Assembly (NCBI GenBank): GCA_905397405.1 | Contig: CAJPVJ010000154.1 | Coordinates: 1-35,861, forward strand | Direction of reading: 5' to 3' | From: Oppiella nova | Taxonomy: Eukaryota > Arthropoda > Arachnida > Sarcoptiformes > Oppiidae | Length of the DNA: 35,861 nt | In this document: piece by piece, positions 9,249 to 20,682 of the stretch | How positions within the stretch are numbered: position 1 is the first letter of the stretch | Layout: each line of letters begins with the position of its first letter | Translations under genes and position numbers: made by a program | The notes under the pieces: generated by a model | The model's input: only the letters and a program-made list of their open reading frames with translations | Told to the model about the DNA's origin: nothing | The model's database searches: none

Positions 9249-9578
9249 ATGGTATCGCCACTGTTCCCATCGTTGACACCGCGCTATATGGACTGCCACT
9301 GGTTCCAAGTGGACAAACCCATGGACGAGGAGTTGGAGCTGAGCCTCATGGAGAAGGAGCACTGCTCGCAGCTGTCGGAGATCAGCTCCAGAGACAATGA
9401 TCTGTTGCCCACCGGACAGACGCACGACTTCGGCGAAGAGGAGGAGGAGGACGACGACAACGAAGACGATGACGACGACGACGACGACAATGAAGATGAT
9501 GACGAGGACGACGATCTCGAGGCCGACGACATTCAGTTCAATCCCGACTCACCGGTCGTCAATTCGCCACACTTTTGA
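9249..9578 (+). CDS. ANAPC15: Anaphase-promoting complex subunit 15 (APC15)
   Basis: Single-exon 109-residue protein. It has the APC15 signature in order: LFPSLTPR at the N-terminus, then an aromatic/hydrophobic patch (WFQVDKP), a Glu-rich helix, then a conserved SSRDNDLLPTG block. A long run of Asp/Glu (about 61-93) ends the conserved part. Human ANAPC15 is about 121 residues with the same layout. In the anaphase-promoting complex/cyclosome this small acidic subunit promotes turnover of mitotic checkpoint complexes through CDC20 autoubiquitination, helping the spindle checkpoint switch off. ATG 9249 fits the family N-terminus. An AATAAA signal lies near 9680. It converges on the DHRSX-like gene with about 250 bp between the stops. 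The acidic tract explains the antisense poly-Ser frame, which is not a gene. Confidence 0.9.
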   Translation: MVSPLFPSLTPRYMDCHWFQVDKPMDEELELSLMEKEHCSQLSEISSRDNDLLPTGQTHDFGEEEEEDDDNEDDDDDDDDNEDDDEDDDLEADDIQFNPDSPVVNSPHF

Positions 9579-9831
9579 TCCCTTCATTGGATTCATTGTC
9601 TTCGCCACTAAGTCATTGAGAGTTGAGTTAACCATTCATTGAGACAATTGTCTTGTATTGCAAAATATTTTTATTTTAATAAATAGATTCAAAAATAAAA
9701 AACTTATAAATTATTGCTTTAAATATATTAATCCTTTGAGACATTCACTACAAAAACTTTGTATAAAAAGTAAAAATAGATTTTAATCGTAAATAAATGG
9801 CAATCAATGGTTGATTAAGACCCCGTTTGGA

Positions 9832-10995
9832 TCAATCATCCAACGGATTGGGTAAGCCTTTAATCCAGTCTTGGAGTGCATTCCAAGTCTTTAGCCACAA
9901 CTGGTCCTGAAATTGTTTGTTGACAGAGAAGGCGGACGAACGGATTATAGCGCAGTCTTCGAGATATTTGCCTCCAATGCCCTCTAATTGCGAGGAAAGG
10001 GTGGCGTATAGTATGGTCTCCGCGCCTTCTTTTGATGTCTATTCAACGTAAACACAAGAACTCATTAATAGATCGCAAATCAACTCAAGGAAACCATGAA
10101 TACTAACTCTGAAGAGAGCTCTGGCCAGAGAGGGCACGATCTTAACCCACCAGACGTGGAGGTAGAGCTCAGTTAAGGCCACCCCGGGGTGTAAGGCATT
10201 GACAGTCACGTGTTGGCCGTACTGGTGGTGAGCGGCCAACCAGTGGTTCAGACTATATGTGAACATAATTTGGCATAACTTTGACTGCGCGTAGGCGTGA
10301 AAGGGAGAGTAGATCTCTTGGGATTGGAGGTCATGGAGGCGCAGGTCTCGCGCGTAATGAGTGGACGAACTCACGTTCACAACACGCGACTGATGGCCAC
10401 ACTTCTTGGCCGCGGCGGCCATCGCTGGCATCAGTGCCCACACCAGCAGACAGTGACCCAAATAGTTGACCTGAAAATGAGACTCAAAGCCATCGTCGGT
10501 CATCTTCTTGGGCGCGAACATAATGGCCGCGTTGTTCACCAGATAGTGAAGACCAGTGACTCCCGAGGAGTGAAATTTGTCCACAAATTCTTGTACGGAT
10601 GTCAGTGATATCAGATCCAAGCGCCAGATCTCTAGTTTACCGATTGTCTCGTTGTTTACGTTCTCCTCCTTCACTTTGGCTAAGATTTTGAGTATCAATT
10701 GGTCCACAATCTCCGAATTGGCTGAACTGGCGATTATCACATGACATCCCTTCAGTAGCAAAACGATGGCCACTTCGAGACCAATACCTCGCGAGCCGCC
10801 CGTAATTATGGCCACTTTGCCGTCCAATCGCTTCGGCAGATCCTCGTCATCGGGAGACAGATGGCGAACAGCGGACACCAATTGGCACTTCCGGTTAAGC
10901 TCTTTGAGGACATATATGGCGCCCAATATATACAGATGAATGGCTGTCCACAAGACATACACGACTTCTTGGAGTGAATGCCACGATAGGATCAT
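9832..10995 (-). CDS. DHRSX-like short-chain dehydrogenase/reductase
   Basis: Two exons, complement of 10108-10995 and 9832-10038, joined across a 69-nt intron (donor GTTAGT, acceptor GAATAG) in phase 0, give 364 residues. An N-terminal hydrophobic segment (about 10-30) suggests membrane anchoring. The SDR core has TGGSRGIG at 65-72, NNAA at 154-157, the catalytic Ser within NVSSS (207-211) and YxxxK at Y235/K239. Exon 2 adds the conserved C-terminal part beginning TSKEGAETILYATL, ending with a Trp-rich helix and LPNPLDD. This order and the GGKYLEDC segment match the DHRSX/retinol-dehydrogenase-like branch, which includes a polyprenal/dolichol-pathway reductase in humans. The substrate here is not inferable. 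Reading through the intron gives a spurious stop inside the acceptor. Confidence 0.88.
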
Positions 10996-11431
10996 TTCGT
11001 AGATGTAATGGTTGGCTCACAAAATAGCTGCAAAAATGGATCAGATTTAAACACACGATGGTCACTGAATGGCTCAACAATTGGTCAGTCAAATGGTGAG
11101 CACTTGATCCACGACTTCACTAAACAGATAACCCATAAAGTGATGAACTTTTGAAATACTTTTCCCTTTGAAATCCTATTTCACACATAAATTATGTCCT
11201 TTTTATTACATAATATGATACTTTCTGTAATTTTACAAAATTGTCACAAAGTTTTTCGTTAATTACTATTAACCGGTAATAAAGTTTTAATTTTAGTACA
11301 AAATTAGTTTCAAAATATATATATTAATAATTTGCGTTCATTTAAGTAGTGTTTAGATTGGCGTTAGTTTTTGTTAGAGATTTATTTTGGCAATTAGTAA
11401 ATTAGTAGTAAAAAAATATAATTTTCTGAGA
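10996..11431. other. Spacer between DHRSX-like and LAMP-like genes
   Basis: Contains the 5' flank of the DHRSX-like gene and the 3' flank of the LAMP-like gene. AT-rich, no other gene seen. Confidence 0.5.
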
Positions 11432-12343
11432 TTATAGTCCTCGTCTGTCATCATCAGATTCTTCCTGTTCTCCAGTCTTCATGTCTTGCAGCGGTTCCGA
11501 CAGTTTTCTAGGCAATTGTCTCCGGTTCCAGTTTCGATCTCTGCGGCAATCGATCAGACATTTAAAGACAATTAACACGAATAGCAGACAAACAACGGCC
11601 GACACAATGATTATGACATTCGTGTCGAGAATCCAATCGAGAAGGCAATACTGGACGGGACTGTAGGCGTCGGTGGCGTTGGTGTAGTCGACGCGATAGA
11701 AGTGGAACTGGAGGTCAATAGTGGACCGAAATACGGGCACTTCGTTGACATACACCACGTCTTTGAGAGTGGACTTCCAGTTGTGAGAGCACTGGCGGCT
11801 GTAACCGGTGGTGATGCGGCCCAACACATGGGATTCAGTGGTGCGAAGACAGTTGTTGGCCGCCAACACGTCCACGTCTTTGCTTCGGCAGTACCGCAGC
11901 AGACAGTCGATGGGCTCAGAGCACAACACCTCGAAGTACTTCATGTCCACAATGATCGACATGTCTGAGTGGATGTCGATGCCTAAGGAAAGGCTCATTT
12001 GTCTGCCGGTGGCGTTGGCGTTGAATTTGTAGACATGAGTGACTGGTATTGATTCGGAGTAATCGCAACGAGTTATCTGTGACTTGGAAGCGCTGGGAGT
12101 GATCTCTTGGAATGTATGGCCACTGAATGTCTCGTTGAATGGTTTGATAGCAATGGTGGCCTCGAAGTCCACCAAAAGGCACGTCTTCTCACTGAGTGAA
12201 TCCAACCCAATGTTTGTCTTATTTATGGGCAGATCTGTGGACGAACTCAATACTGGACTCAAATCGGTGTAAATGAGAAGTAAATATAAAAATAGATTCA
12301 GTCTTAAGAAGTCTTTTGTCACAATTGGTCTCATTTTGGGCAC
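11432..12343 (-). CDS. LAMP-like type I lysosomal/endosomal membrane glycoprotein
   Basis: Single-exon 303-residue protein with a signal peptide/anchor (hydrophobic about 13-25). The luminal domain has N-glycosylation sequons at N41, N70, N110 and N222 and about ten cysteines. One transmembrane helix lies at about 242-264, followed by a basic then acidic tail (EESDDD). The C-terminal luminal part, with a GYSRQC motif (180-185), a hydrophobic strand pair (STIDLQFHFYRV) and a final Cys before the TM helix, fits the second half of a LAMP domain. LAMPs coat the lysosomal membrane. The tail lacks the canonical GYxxΦ sorting motif, so the location could differ. The second Met (residue 4) is an alternative start. 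It is divergent from Ashwin, with about 520 bp between the starts. The family call is moderate, from architecture more than strong identity. Confidence 0.6.
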   Translation of the reverse strand: MPKMRPIVTKDFLRLNLFLYLLLIYTDLSPVLSSSTDLPINKTNIGLDSLSEKTCLLVDFEATIAIKPFNETFSGHTFQEITPSASKSQITRCDYSESIPVTHVYKFNANATGRQMSLSLGIDIHSDMSIIVDMKYFEVLCSEPIDCLLRYCRSKDVDVLAANNCLRTTESHVLGRITTGYSRQCSHNWKSTLKDVVYVNEVPVFRSTIDLQFHFYRVDYTNATDAYSPVQYCLLDWILDTNVIIIVSAVVCLLFVLIVFKCLIDCRRDRNWNRRQLPRKLSEPLQDMKTGEQEESDDDRRGL

Positions 12344-12862
12344 ACGTTATGCTCAATACAAGTAATACATTAGTAATACTGGGAATGCATTTGAGATTCA
12401 AAATGAAATATCAATTTAATTATCGCCTAATCGTATGCATAGTCTATTGAATGCATCACTTTGTTTGCTAACTATTACTATGAAATACTAATACTAACTA
12501 TGAGTTCACAACCAAATGTATTCAATATTCAAACATAACAAACATTTCGGTGTCATTTGATGACAACTCCGTAATACATATAATATTGATTTCAATGCAA
12601 TCATGCAATCAATTAACAAATCAAATAAATGCTACGAAAAAACAAAGTCTTTTAGACTCGACGTATGTATGAGTGGTGTTGTTGTGACGTAACTGTGATT
12701 TCAATACAAAAAACACATTTAAATATTTGCACACTTGTTATGCACGCATGCGCTCAACACTACACCACTGTTTGTAAACAAAAGTTTTTGGCCGCAAAAC
12801 AAAACGCTAACGAATTTGAGTTTCAAATAAATCAATGTTTGCATTCATTTGTTGCCAATTCA
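12344..12862. promoter_or_regulatory. Divergent intergenic region, LAMP-like / Ashwin
   Basis: About 520 bp between the start codons of two divergent genes, so both promoters must lie here. The Ashwin frame stays open upstream to 12665, but this part is Cys-rich and unlike the family, so it is taken as 5' UTR. No specific core-promoter motif is convincing. Confidence 0.45.
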
Positions 12863-13460
12863 ATGATGTTTGACTGGGAGTCCGGTGACGGACATACACA
12901 TCCCGATGATACAGACAAAGACTTTGATCCCATTCATCCAGTCCTATGCCATCCGGAGCTCATGAGTAGAAAACAATTACACGATTTGTTACAAAAGGTT
13001 TGCCAAAAACAGATAACATTATGTCATTAGATATGACAATATATTTGTTATGCGTTTATATTAATGGTATTAAATATGAGATTATATTTATTTGTTTGTG
13101 TTTTGTCTACACTCTTAGCGCCACTGGAGTCTACCGGAAGAGCTGGCTGTGAATGGCTATGAATACTATAATTTAATTGATTTATACAACAGAGTATTAC
13201 TTCCGTTACCACAGCGAAGGTATGGAGACAATAGACAGTCCACTCACTTAAAGGCCAAACAATTGGATTGCAATCAGAGTTTTGCGCTCAAGAGGAAGAG
13301 CGATGAGCTGACCGCCAGTGCCGACAATAGCAGCGCTAAGAAAGTGAAGACAATTAGTAGTGATTGTTGTGATAATTATGAGACAAATGGCAAACGAAAC
13401 GCAACACACGTCTCGCAACAAACTATTGATAATAAACGGCACAAAATTTCGTGGCCTTAA
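12863..13460 (+). CDS. Ashwin homologue (tRNA-splicing ligase complex accessory protein)
   Basis: Two exons, 12863-12997 and 13119-13460, join in phase 0 (donor AAG|GTTTGC, acceptor CTCTTAG) to give 158 residues. Diagnostic Ashwin (C2orf49) features are HPELMSRKQLHDLLQK at the end of exon 1, then a W-S-L-P segment. Next come the DLYNRVLLPLPQR block, close to the vertebrate DLYxxHxxPLPQR motif, and a low-complexity basic C-terminus with ALKRKSDEL, KKVK and KRHK. Ashwin is found with the RTCB/DDX1/FAM98/CGI-99 tRNA ligase complex in animals and is nuclear. The start was set at the Met pair 12863/12866 because the upstream in-frame extension has no family resemblance. It converges on TMEM242, with 193 bp between the stops. 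Confidence 0.85.
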
Positions 13461-13653
13461 GGGTCACTGAATTAGCGTTCAGTTATAGTCATATAATAGA
13501 CGATAATTATGTTTCGACATTCACTTTGATATATATTTTTTATTTTGTTTAATAATGTTTTAAAATTCATTGACTGTTGAGATTAATGTATAAATTGACA
13601 AATTTGTACAAAAAAGTCAATTAAAAACAATCACTAAAAAATAGACGTTTCGT

Positions 13654-14346
13654 TCATTTGTCACTTTTATTGTCGTTGTCTTGAGGTTTACTTTTGTCCG
13701 ACTCGTCGATGATATACTGCAAGAGATCGCTGAGCGAAGCGAACTCTGTCCTCGAGTTTGTGGGTTCAGTGGGTGTGAGTCGAGGCAAATAAGTGCCCAC
13801 TTTGTGGCGAAACTCTTGTAACTATTATTCAAGAAATATGAGATATCATTGGTTTTGGACAGTGAATGGTTGAGACAATACTGACATCGTTGACACCCAT
13901 CGCCTTCCAGACAGTGAAGCACAAGAGGCCAAAGCCAGTGCACGCATACACTGTTCCCCACAACAGAGCCCTCATAGCCAGTGATCCGCCACTTTCGGTG
14001 CCAACCGTTTTCACGATTGATATACCCTTTCATTGATATGAGAGTTGAGTATTGCGTTGAATGGCAATGAGTGCAATGAAAACCTTATCGAAAGCGTTGA
14101 CGTCTTTCTTCTTGGCTGAAGACAAGGCCGAAGAGAAGCCAAACAGAAGACCCGCTCCCGAGACGCACGACATGAATGCTATCTCTGAAAGACATGAGAT
14201 TACGGTATCAATTGATGGCATATATCCATACAAATACCCAAATATTTATGTTTTCTGTTGACTTCTTTCGCGCCAATCGTGTCGTTGGTGTCGATATGTG
14301 TCCGCAAACTATTGTCCGACTCATTGTCTGTCTTCAAGTTTGCCAT
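13654..14346 (-). CDS. TMEM242: TMEM242 homologue (mitochondrial inner-membrane assembly factor)
   Basis: Four exons on the minus strand: 14346-14238, 14184-14084, 14026-13886 and 13821-13654. All introns are GT-AG of 53-64 nt and the frames agree, giving 172 residues. Two membrane segments flank the family core. The first is EIAFMSCVSGAGLLFGF, followed by SSAKKKD and NAFDK. The second begins ESGGSLAMRALLWGT and runs through FGLLCFTVWKAMGVND. These match TMEM242 block for block, including the GASLAMRALGWG-type motif. TMEM242 helps assemble the ATP synthase c-ring and complex I in mitochondria. Met at 14346 (MANLK) matches the family start; an in-frame Met lies 13 codons upstream. The C-terminal tail is longer than in human and ends acidic/basic (DNDNKSDK). 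Confidence 0.88.
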
Positions 14347-15566
14347 TAAAACGATTTTCTCATATTTAGGACTAGTTTTGGGCAATGAGTTGATAAGTAT
14401 GTGATAGAAATGATGAGAAAGTGTCGCTTAAATAGTTCATAGACTGAGTGTTAGAGTGAATCAAACAAATGAATTACCGGTAAATGAGTGCATGTTTTCA
14501 ATACAATCACATTATGTAATGATTGCATAACTGAGGGAATGAGCCAATAGATGGCACTCTTATTATAATACTTTGATATGTAATTGAAAATAATTTTGAA
14601 TTTAAAATTCACAAAAGTGTCAAATATGTGGTCAAAAAGTGATAGTTTTATAATTAGATGCACTGATGGCTCGCATTGGTAAGCTATACCGGTATTACAA
14701 TAATCATACGAATGGTGTGGGACTTAATGATGAGCTGAGCAGCCATTGTATGACTGCTTACCTATACTTCAATGTAAAGCCAATTGAGTGAAGAGTGATC
14801 AGAGATTTGCAGAAAGGGATTCACCGTTGAAAAGGCCGTAACTGACACAGTGGTGGGGCTAACAGTTAACCCATTATAGCGCGTGTGCAGCGAATGTGTG
14901 TTTGCAATGAAAATCCATTTTTTGTCATAAAAAACAATATAAATGTTCGGATATTAGAGGCTATCATATGAATGGGATATGCATTGACTGAACGTATGAG
15001 TGAATGAATGCTGCGATCAGTGCATCAAAACAATGAAACCCATTGATTGCCAATTGATTTGTCATTATTTGTCATTCACTTTAATCCAGTGATCATTTAC
15101 ACGTCGATAAGCAATTAATGTCTCATTAGACGTGATGTTTATTAGTAGTATTTGACATAATATTTGAGTACTTATCGAGAAATTGTAATATTATTTGCAC
15201 TCATATTTGAATTTCAATTTTTTCAATTTGTTTTGTCAATTAATTTATTTTTATTTTTTACTCAATTTTTTTAATTCAATTGTTTTTTAAATCTATTTAT
15301 AAGTGTTTTTTGAATATCGCTATTAAGTTATCAATTAATTTATTGATACAAAAGTTTTTTATATGTATTTGTGATCCAAACGAGTCTCTAATGAGTAGTA
15401 ATTAACGCGAAAAGCAATGAAAACATGATTTTGTCGTAAAAAGTGTGAAATGTATTGAAAAGTAAACAAACATTTGGTTTCCGACGTAAATGGTTACGAA
15501 ATGCTGGCATAAGAGGCATAACACTCACCACTGACTGACACATACCTCACAACCCGATAATACCAG
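14347..15566. promoter_or_regulatory. Divergent intergenic region, TMEM242 / ZDHHC
   Basis: About 1.2 kb between divergent genes. A moderately GC-rich part (about 14660-15060) changes to T/A-rich DNA (15100-15400), then a GC-richer leader (about 15480-15566) immediately before the ZDHHC start. No further gene is supported. Confidence 0.4.
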
Positions 15567-18302
15567 ATGTCTTCGTCGTCACCACAATCTCTCACATCCA
15601 TTGAATTGATTACAAGAGACGCGAAGAGCAAGAAAGGCATGCATTCGTCGGCCATCAGTCCGTCGATGTCTCCGTCGGCGGCGCCCATGTCTTCGGCGGC
15701 CAACGACCGCCACAATCACAACCATAACCACAACCATCAGAGCGGCAGTGGTGGCAGAGCTGATGGTCGCTCATCGAAAACGAAGTCCCGGTTCCACAAG
15801 AAGAAGTACCACATCTTCCCCGGAAGGAACCGCTTCTACTGCGACGGCCGCATAATTATGGCCAAACAGATCTCCGTCTTCTACTTCACCATCTCTCTAA
15901 TCATAGCCACGTGTGCGCTCTTCTTCGTCTTCGAGTACGTCTCCGCAGTCTTACTGTCCATTCATTTGTTCCCACTTTCACTCACTTTCTGTCTGTCTGT
16001 CTGTCTCTCTCTCCCCCAACAGCTGTCCATATCTTGCGTCCCAAATAAGTCCAGCGATTCCAGCGGTGGCCGCTCTTCTGTTCGTATTCGTGTTGTGCAC
16101 TCTATTGCGGACCAGTTTTACAGACCCGGGTATTATACCGCGCGCCACACCCGACGAGGCGGCAGACACTGAGCGACAAATTGGTATTTAGATTGTGATG
16201 CAATTGATTGAGTGTTTGACTGAATTGTTTGCGTCATTTGCGAGCAGAAGTGCCCAATGGCTCAAACTCGCCCACATATAGACCCCCTCCGCGCACCAAA
16301 GAGATTGTGATCAACGGACAGACCCTTAAATTGAAGTATTGCTTCACGTGTAAGATATTCAGACCTCCGCGGGCTTCGCACTGCAGTCTATGTGACAATT
16401 GCGTCGGTATGTGATTATTGGTGAAACAATTGAAATGATAGTTATTATACCGGTAATACTGTATTACATGAATTTGTTTTATGTTTTTCCATACAGAGAG
16501 GTTCGACCACCACTGCCCATGGGTTGGCAACTGTGTCGGCCGCAGAAATTATCGATATTTTTATATGTTTATCATGTCTTTAGCGCTTCTCTGCGTTTTC
16601 ATATTCGCGTGTATTATAACTCATCTCATATTATGTAAGCGTTTTGTATTACCGTATTTTTGTGAGAAAATGAACTCATTTTTGTATTCATTGCGATACG
16701 TGTGGTGTAGTGTCGAAGGGAAAGTCGCTGTTGGACGCGGTGAAGGAGAGTCCGGCCAGTATTGTGGTCGGCATTATCTGCTTCTTCAGCGTGTGGTCTA
16801 TACTGGGTTTGGCCGGCTTTCACACATACTTAACCACATCCAACCAGACCACCAATGAAGACATTAAGGGCTCCTTCTCCTCGAAGCGCAACCACTCAGT
16901 GAAGAACCCGTTCTCCAGAGGATCCGTATATAAGAACTGTTGTGTCGTTTTGTGCGGACCGAGCGCTCCGAGGTATTCATCGATTTGTAATTGTTGTCAT
17001 TTATTTGGCCGTAATTTTGTGATACTTTTGCTTTCAGTCTACTCGATAGTCGCACTCCTATTAGCGATGAACAATACCTATCGGCCCAACGGGCCCGTGA
17101 TCTCAGTCGACAGCAAATATCGCAGCCCCGGCCCAGTCGTACGGACGTGAGTTCCTCTCAAAACGCGTCGATAAGCCCTCCGCCCAAAACACCTACCGGT
17201 TCACTGGGCTCGAAGTCAATAGCCGATCAATACCTGTATCAGCAACAGCTGTACCATAACCAACAGCATCAACATCAGCACCAACACCAACAGCCCGCTC
17301 CTTACCCACAGCAGCAACAACAGCAGCAGCGAGTGCTACACCCGACCAAACTGGTGGGCCAACAGCACCCGCACCAGACACAACTCACCAAACAGATGAC
17401 ATCGAACCCCAATGTGGCGAACAGTACGCCAGGAGTTAACGGCGATTACAACTCTTTGCCCCGAAATCCTAATCAACAGCATTCACATTATGGTACGGAT
17501 ATTGATAACACGAATTAGACTTTAGTTTTTCACTCGTTTTTAGGTTTATTTTGTATTTTGCTAACTACAGTATTAGTCTTAAACCTTTTTATGAACTGTT
17601 TTTTACATTTTAACTAATTTATTAAATTTTTAATTTATTTTTCATTTTGTTTTCTTTTTTGGGTTCCTTTGTGTTATTGAATATGAAATGAATTTCATAT
17701 CTCCTTTGCTCGCATTTCTATGTTTGCATACATTATTTGACTTTTTGGTTTGCATTTACTATTAATATTCTTTGGATCGATTTTACTAATGGTTTTGGGC
17801 ACAGTATCCATTTGATTCACATATAAGTGATGAATTGCACTTTTCATTTGTCATTTTAATGGTAACATTCCCTAAATGGTCTCTTCCGACCTCTTTCTCT
17901 GTCTATCTCTTCCAGTATATCGAAGTAATGTCTCTTCACATCCCTTTCAATAATAACATAAATTCTTAAACAAAAATTAATTGATACCCAAAAAATCCAG
18001 AACTTTGTGTGAGTATTGTTTTGCTTTTACCAGTAGACCACAACTGGTGAATGAGTGGTGAATATAATTGTGGTTCGCGTTGTAATTGTATTTTGTGTTG
18101 ACTTTTTGAATGCACAGGTAATGCCAGCAGCAAACCGAAGCCAAACTATTATACGTTGAGTCGATTGCCGTCGTATCAGATAATGAATCAATTGTGCGAA
18201 TCGTATGACAAGGATCTGGTGAACAATTTGAAGAGTGGTTCGCTCTCTAGAAGTCATCACAATATAAGTTTAGTGTCGTATATGAAACAGAGTACAGTCT
18301 GA
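15567..18302 (+). CDS. DHHC palmitoyltransferase, ZDHHC9/14/18 subfamily (approximated-like)
   Basis: Seven exons: 15567-15934, 16023-16183, 16248-16406, 16497-16634, 16711-16972, 17038-17492 and 18118-18302. All junctions are GT-AG and in frame, giving 575 residues. A Ser/His-rich N-terminus is followed by TM1-TM2 around the [15 protein letters not shown] segment. Then comes the cysteine-rich domain [21 protein letters not shown], catalytic DHHC at 233-236, TM3-TM4, and the TTNE (TTxE) motif in [17 protein letters not shown]. After [15 protein letters not shown] the tail is Gln/His-rich. The block order and [14 protein letters not shown] and DEAA motifs match ZDHHC9/14/18. These enzymes S-palmitoylate membrane proteins at the Golgi or plasma membrane; in Drosophila the relative approximated acts on Fat signalling. 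If exon 6 is not spliced at 17493 it ends at TAG 17516-17518, giving a 522-residue form. The 5' limit assumes ATG 15567. Confidence 0.9.
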
Positions 18303-20150
18303 GGCAACTGTCCGCTACTTTACCAGTTATTGTAATAAAAGTACAGTATTAATATATTAGGCTAACAAACAAATTAATGCTAATTATTATATAATAATTA
18401 TAATTGTTTTTACAATTTATTAATATTGAGAAACAATACAAAGCAAACAAAACTCGATTCGATATTGTGATCGAAATATTGATAACTTTATACAAATTGT
18501 GAGCAAATTTTTTGACTCAATTGTTGTGTTTATAATTTTTTCCATTGATTTTTATACCCCAGTATTGAGTGCAATTCAATTGAATCCCAAACCAAATTGT
18601 TTTATCATTTTATCTAAAATAATTTTACTTTTTACTTTTAATACGATTTTAAAAACTATATTCCCTTACGATTTGGTTCTTCACTGATTCATTGCTCATA
18701 AGAAACTTGTCGTTAATATTTCTAATCGTTTTCGTTTTTGTCACTATTCTATACCTCATTTTATATTTGTTATAATTTTGTACCCAATTTCCAATCCAAC
18801 TATTTGTATGATTTAACTGTAACTGTCGGCTAAACATGATATCCAACGAAGCGATCTGTGGTTAACATAAGAAAACTTTTCTATTCTGTGCATTCAAATT
18901 AAGAAACAAATTGTTGTAATCCGACATAAAAATTACTTATAAATTGAATTTTAAACCCAAAAAACAAATTTAATGCAAATAAAGTGTATATAAATAAGAA
19001 AAATATGCGTTGAAAAACATGTTTTGGCTATTAATCGATTTAATGTATCATTTATTCCTCACGTGAAACCCATTGCATTCCTATAGATAATGTGATAAAT
19101 TGTGTTGTTTTTCATATATCGTCTCAAAATTGTCTGAAAAGTTGTTTTGATAACTACTTTTACTATTATTCAATACCAAACCCTATATCTAATTCCCGTA
19201 AATGTGTTACGAATACTAAGAATTGGATTATTTTTCTTTACACTCCCATTAGTTTTTAGTGCGTTTATTAAAAATAGTTTTGTCACTCAATGGGAAAATG
19301 TTTTATAAATTGAAATTAATTTATGAATTGACAGATATATTCGCCAAACATTCCGTGAAAAATGGGTTTATTTTAGGAAATTACTGATGAAAACGAGTTT
19401 AGCACTCAATTTATTCATTGATGTATAGATATGCTTTTTATAGATATTCATACCTATTTTAAAGCCTTTTTTTTAATGAATCCATGAGAGGTTTATAATA
19501 TTTATAGAAAATTAATTTGAGTGAAATTCCTAATCAACAAACTTTCCCTAATAAAAAAGGTCACTTGAATAGCCAATTCAGAATAGGTAGACTATTACAA
19601 GAGATTTGACTTTATTTTGAACACAGTGTTGGAGATAAGTTAAGAATCGTGTGAATAGACCACATGAGCCACCTTTATACCGTAAATATTTTTGTATATC
19701 TAGTAGAAATTTTCTACTGATTATAACCCCTTATTTGATACCCCTTGGCAAATATATCTCGATTTACCAAAAAAGTTAATCAGTTTTACATAGAAATGGT
19801 ATATGAAAATTTAGCAAATAAACAAATGGCTAATAAATTGCCAAAGGAATGATACTTTCATATAAATGATTAGTTATTTTGATAACGAAATTTGTTATTC
19901 AAAACTAAATTCTGGTTTTAAATCCAATTCCAACCGGAATTGAATTGAGAGCTGGAAGTGAGAGCTCTCTGTATAGCTGTGGTGGTGGGGAATGACATGC
20001 GCTTAAATAGGGTACAAATGAATGGCAAAAACACATTCTGTAGCCAATTGTCTATGTATTTGGTTGTTGCGAGTGATTTGTCTTTATGGTTAGGGATTGG
20101 TAGCACTCATATGGCATGAGATGTTGTGCTGACACGCGTGGACTCTCAGA
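18303..20150. other. ZDHHC 3' flank and AT-rich intergenic DNA
   Basis: An AATAAA-like signal is present near 18334. Beyond it is AT-rich DNA without coding signal. One canonical E-box (CACGTG, 19060-19065) lies here. From about 19920 the composition becomes GC-richer, continuing into the small ORF at 20151. Confidence 0.45.
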
Positions 20151-20444
20151 GTGTTACCATTGGATGTGTTGCGCAATCCTCGAGACAAGTATTACGACAT
20201 TAGGCAACAAGTATTGGGTATTTTCAATGCCAGACAACAGACAATATTGAGGTATAAATGGTTTGTCGATGCGAGAGATCAGTGGAGAAACACGTATTGC
20301 CATCGCATACAACATATCAGACAAGTGTTGAATGTGTGCCAAAACAGTACAAAATCCTATCGTATAAGCCGTTCAATAGGATTGTTGCAAATAAATGCTA
20401 AAAACGTTCACATTTTCGCTGATAATTGTTATCAAATATACTAA
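20151..20444 (+). CDS. Small ORF of unknown function in a GC-richer island
   Basis: A 97-codon frame rich in Arg, Gln, Tyr and Trp (for example RNPRDKYYDIRQQVLG, then ILRYKWFVDARDQWRN) lies in an island (about 19920-20420) distinctly less AT-rich than the surrounding kilobases. I do not recognise a family. Both strands are open over part of the island, so strand is uncertain. It could be a lineage-specific gene, a decayed element exon or a noncoding transcript. Confidence 0.2.
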   Translation: MLPLDVLRNPRDKYYDIRQQVLGIFNARQQTILRYKWFVDARDQWRNTYCHRIQHIRQVLNVCQNSTKSYRISRSIGLLQINAKNVHIFADNCYQIY

Positions 20445-20682
20445 TCGTTTAATTATAAAATTTCAAATATAAATATAGATTTTTTGCCATAAATGTAGTA
20501 AACGACTCATACGATCAGGAGTTTTGTTTTCTACTGATTAGTTATTTAGACCAGAATTTGGATGTTGTAGTTAATATACATTGAAACCATTAATAATCAC
20601 CCGAATTAGCCGGTTAAGTCAATTTAATAAATAATAACACCTTGTAATAAACAAATACAACACCAATAATCAAGTGTCAGAA

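Noticed and set aside
9284-9532. Antisense poly-Ser frame over ANAPC15
   Set aside because: It is the complement of the Asp/Glu tract of the real gene; low complexity, no start context, wrong strand.
10039-10107. In-frame C-terminal extension of DHRSX-like exon 1 (VSIHGFLEL...)
   Set aside because: It is a 69-nt intron with donor GTTAGT and acceptor AATAG; splicing restores the conserved family C-terminus.
10281-10608. Plus-strand frames over the DHRSX-like gene
   Set aside because: Shadow frames within a well-supported SDR coding exon on the other strand.
11702-12032. Plus-strand frames over the LAMP-like gene
   Set aside because: Antisense shadows; the minus frame has signal peptide, sequons and a transmembrane helix.
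12665-12862. N-terminal extension of Ashwin
   Set aside because: Open only by chance; Cys-rich and unlike the family, while the Met pair at 12863/12866 sits just before the conserved part.
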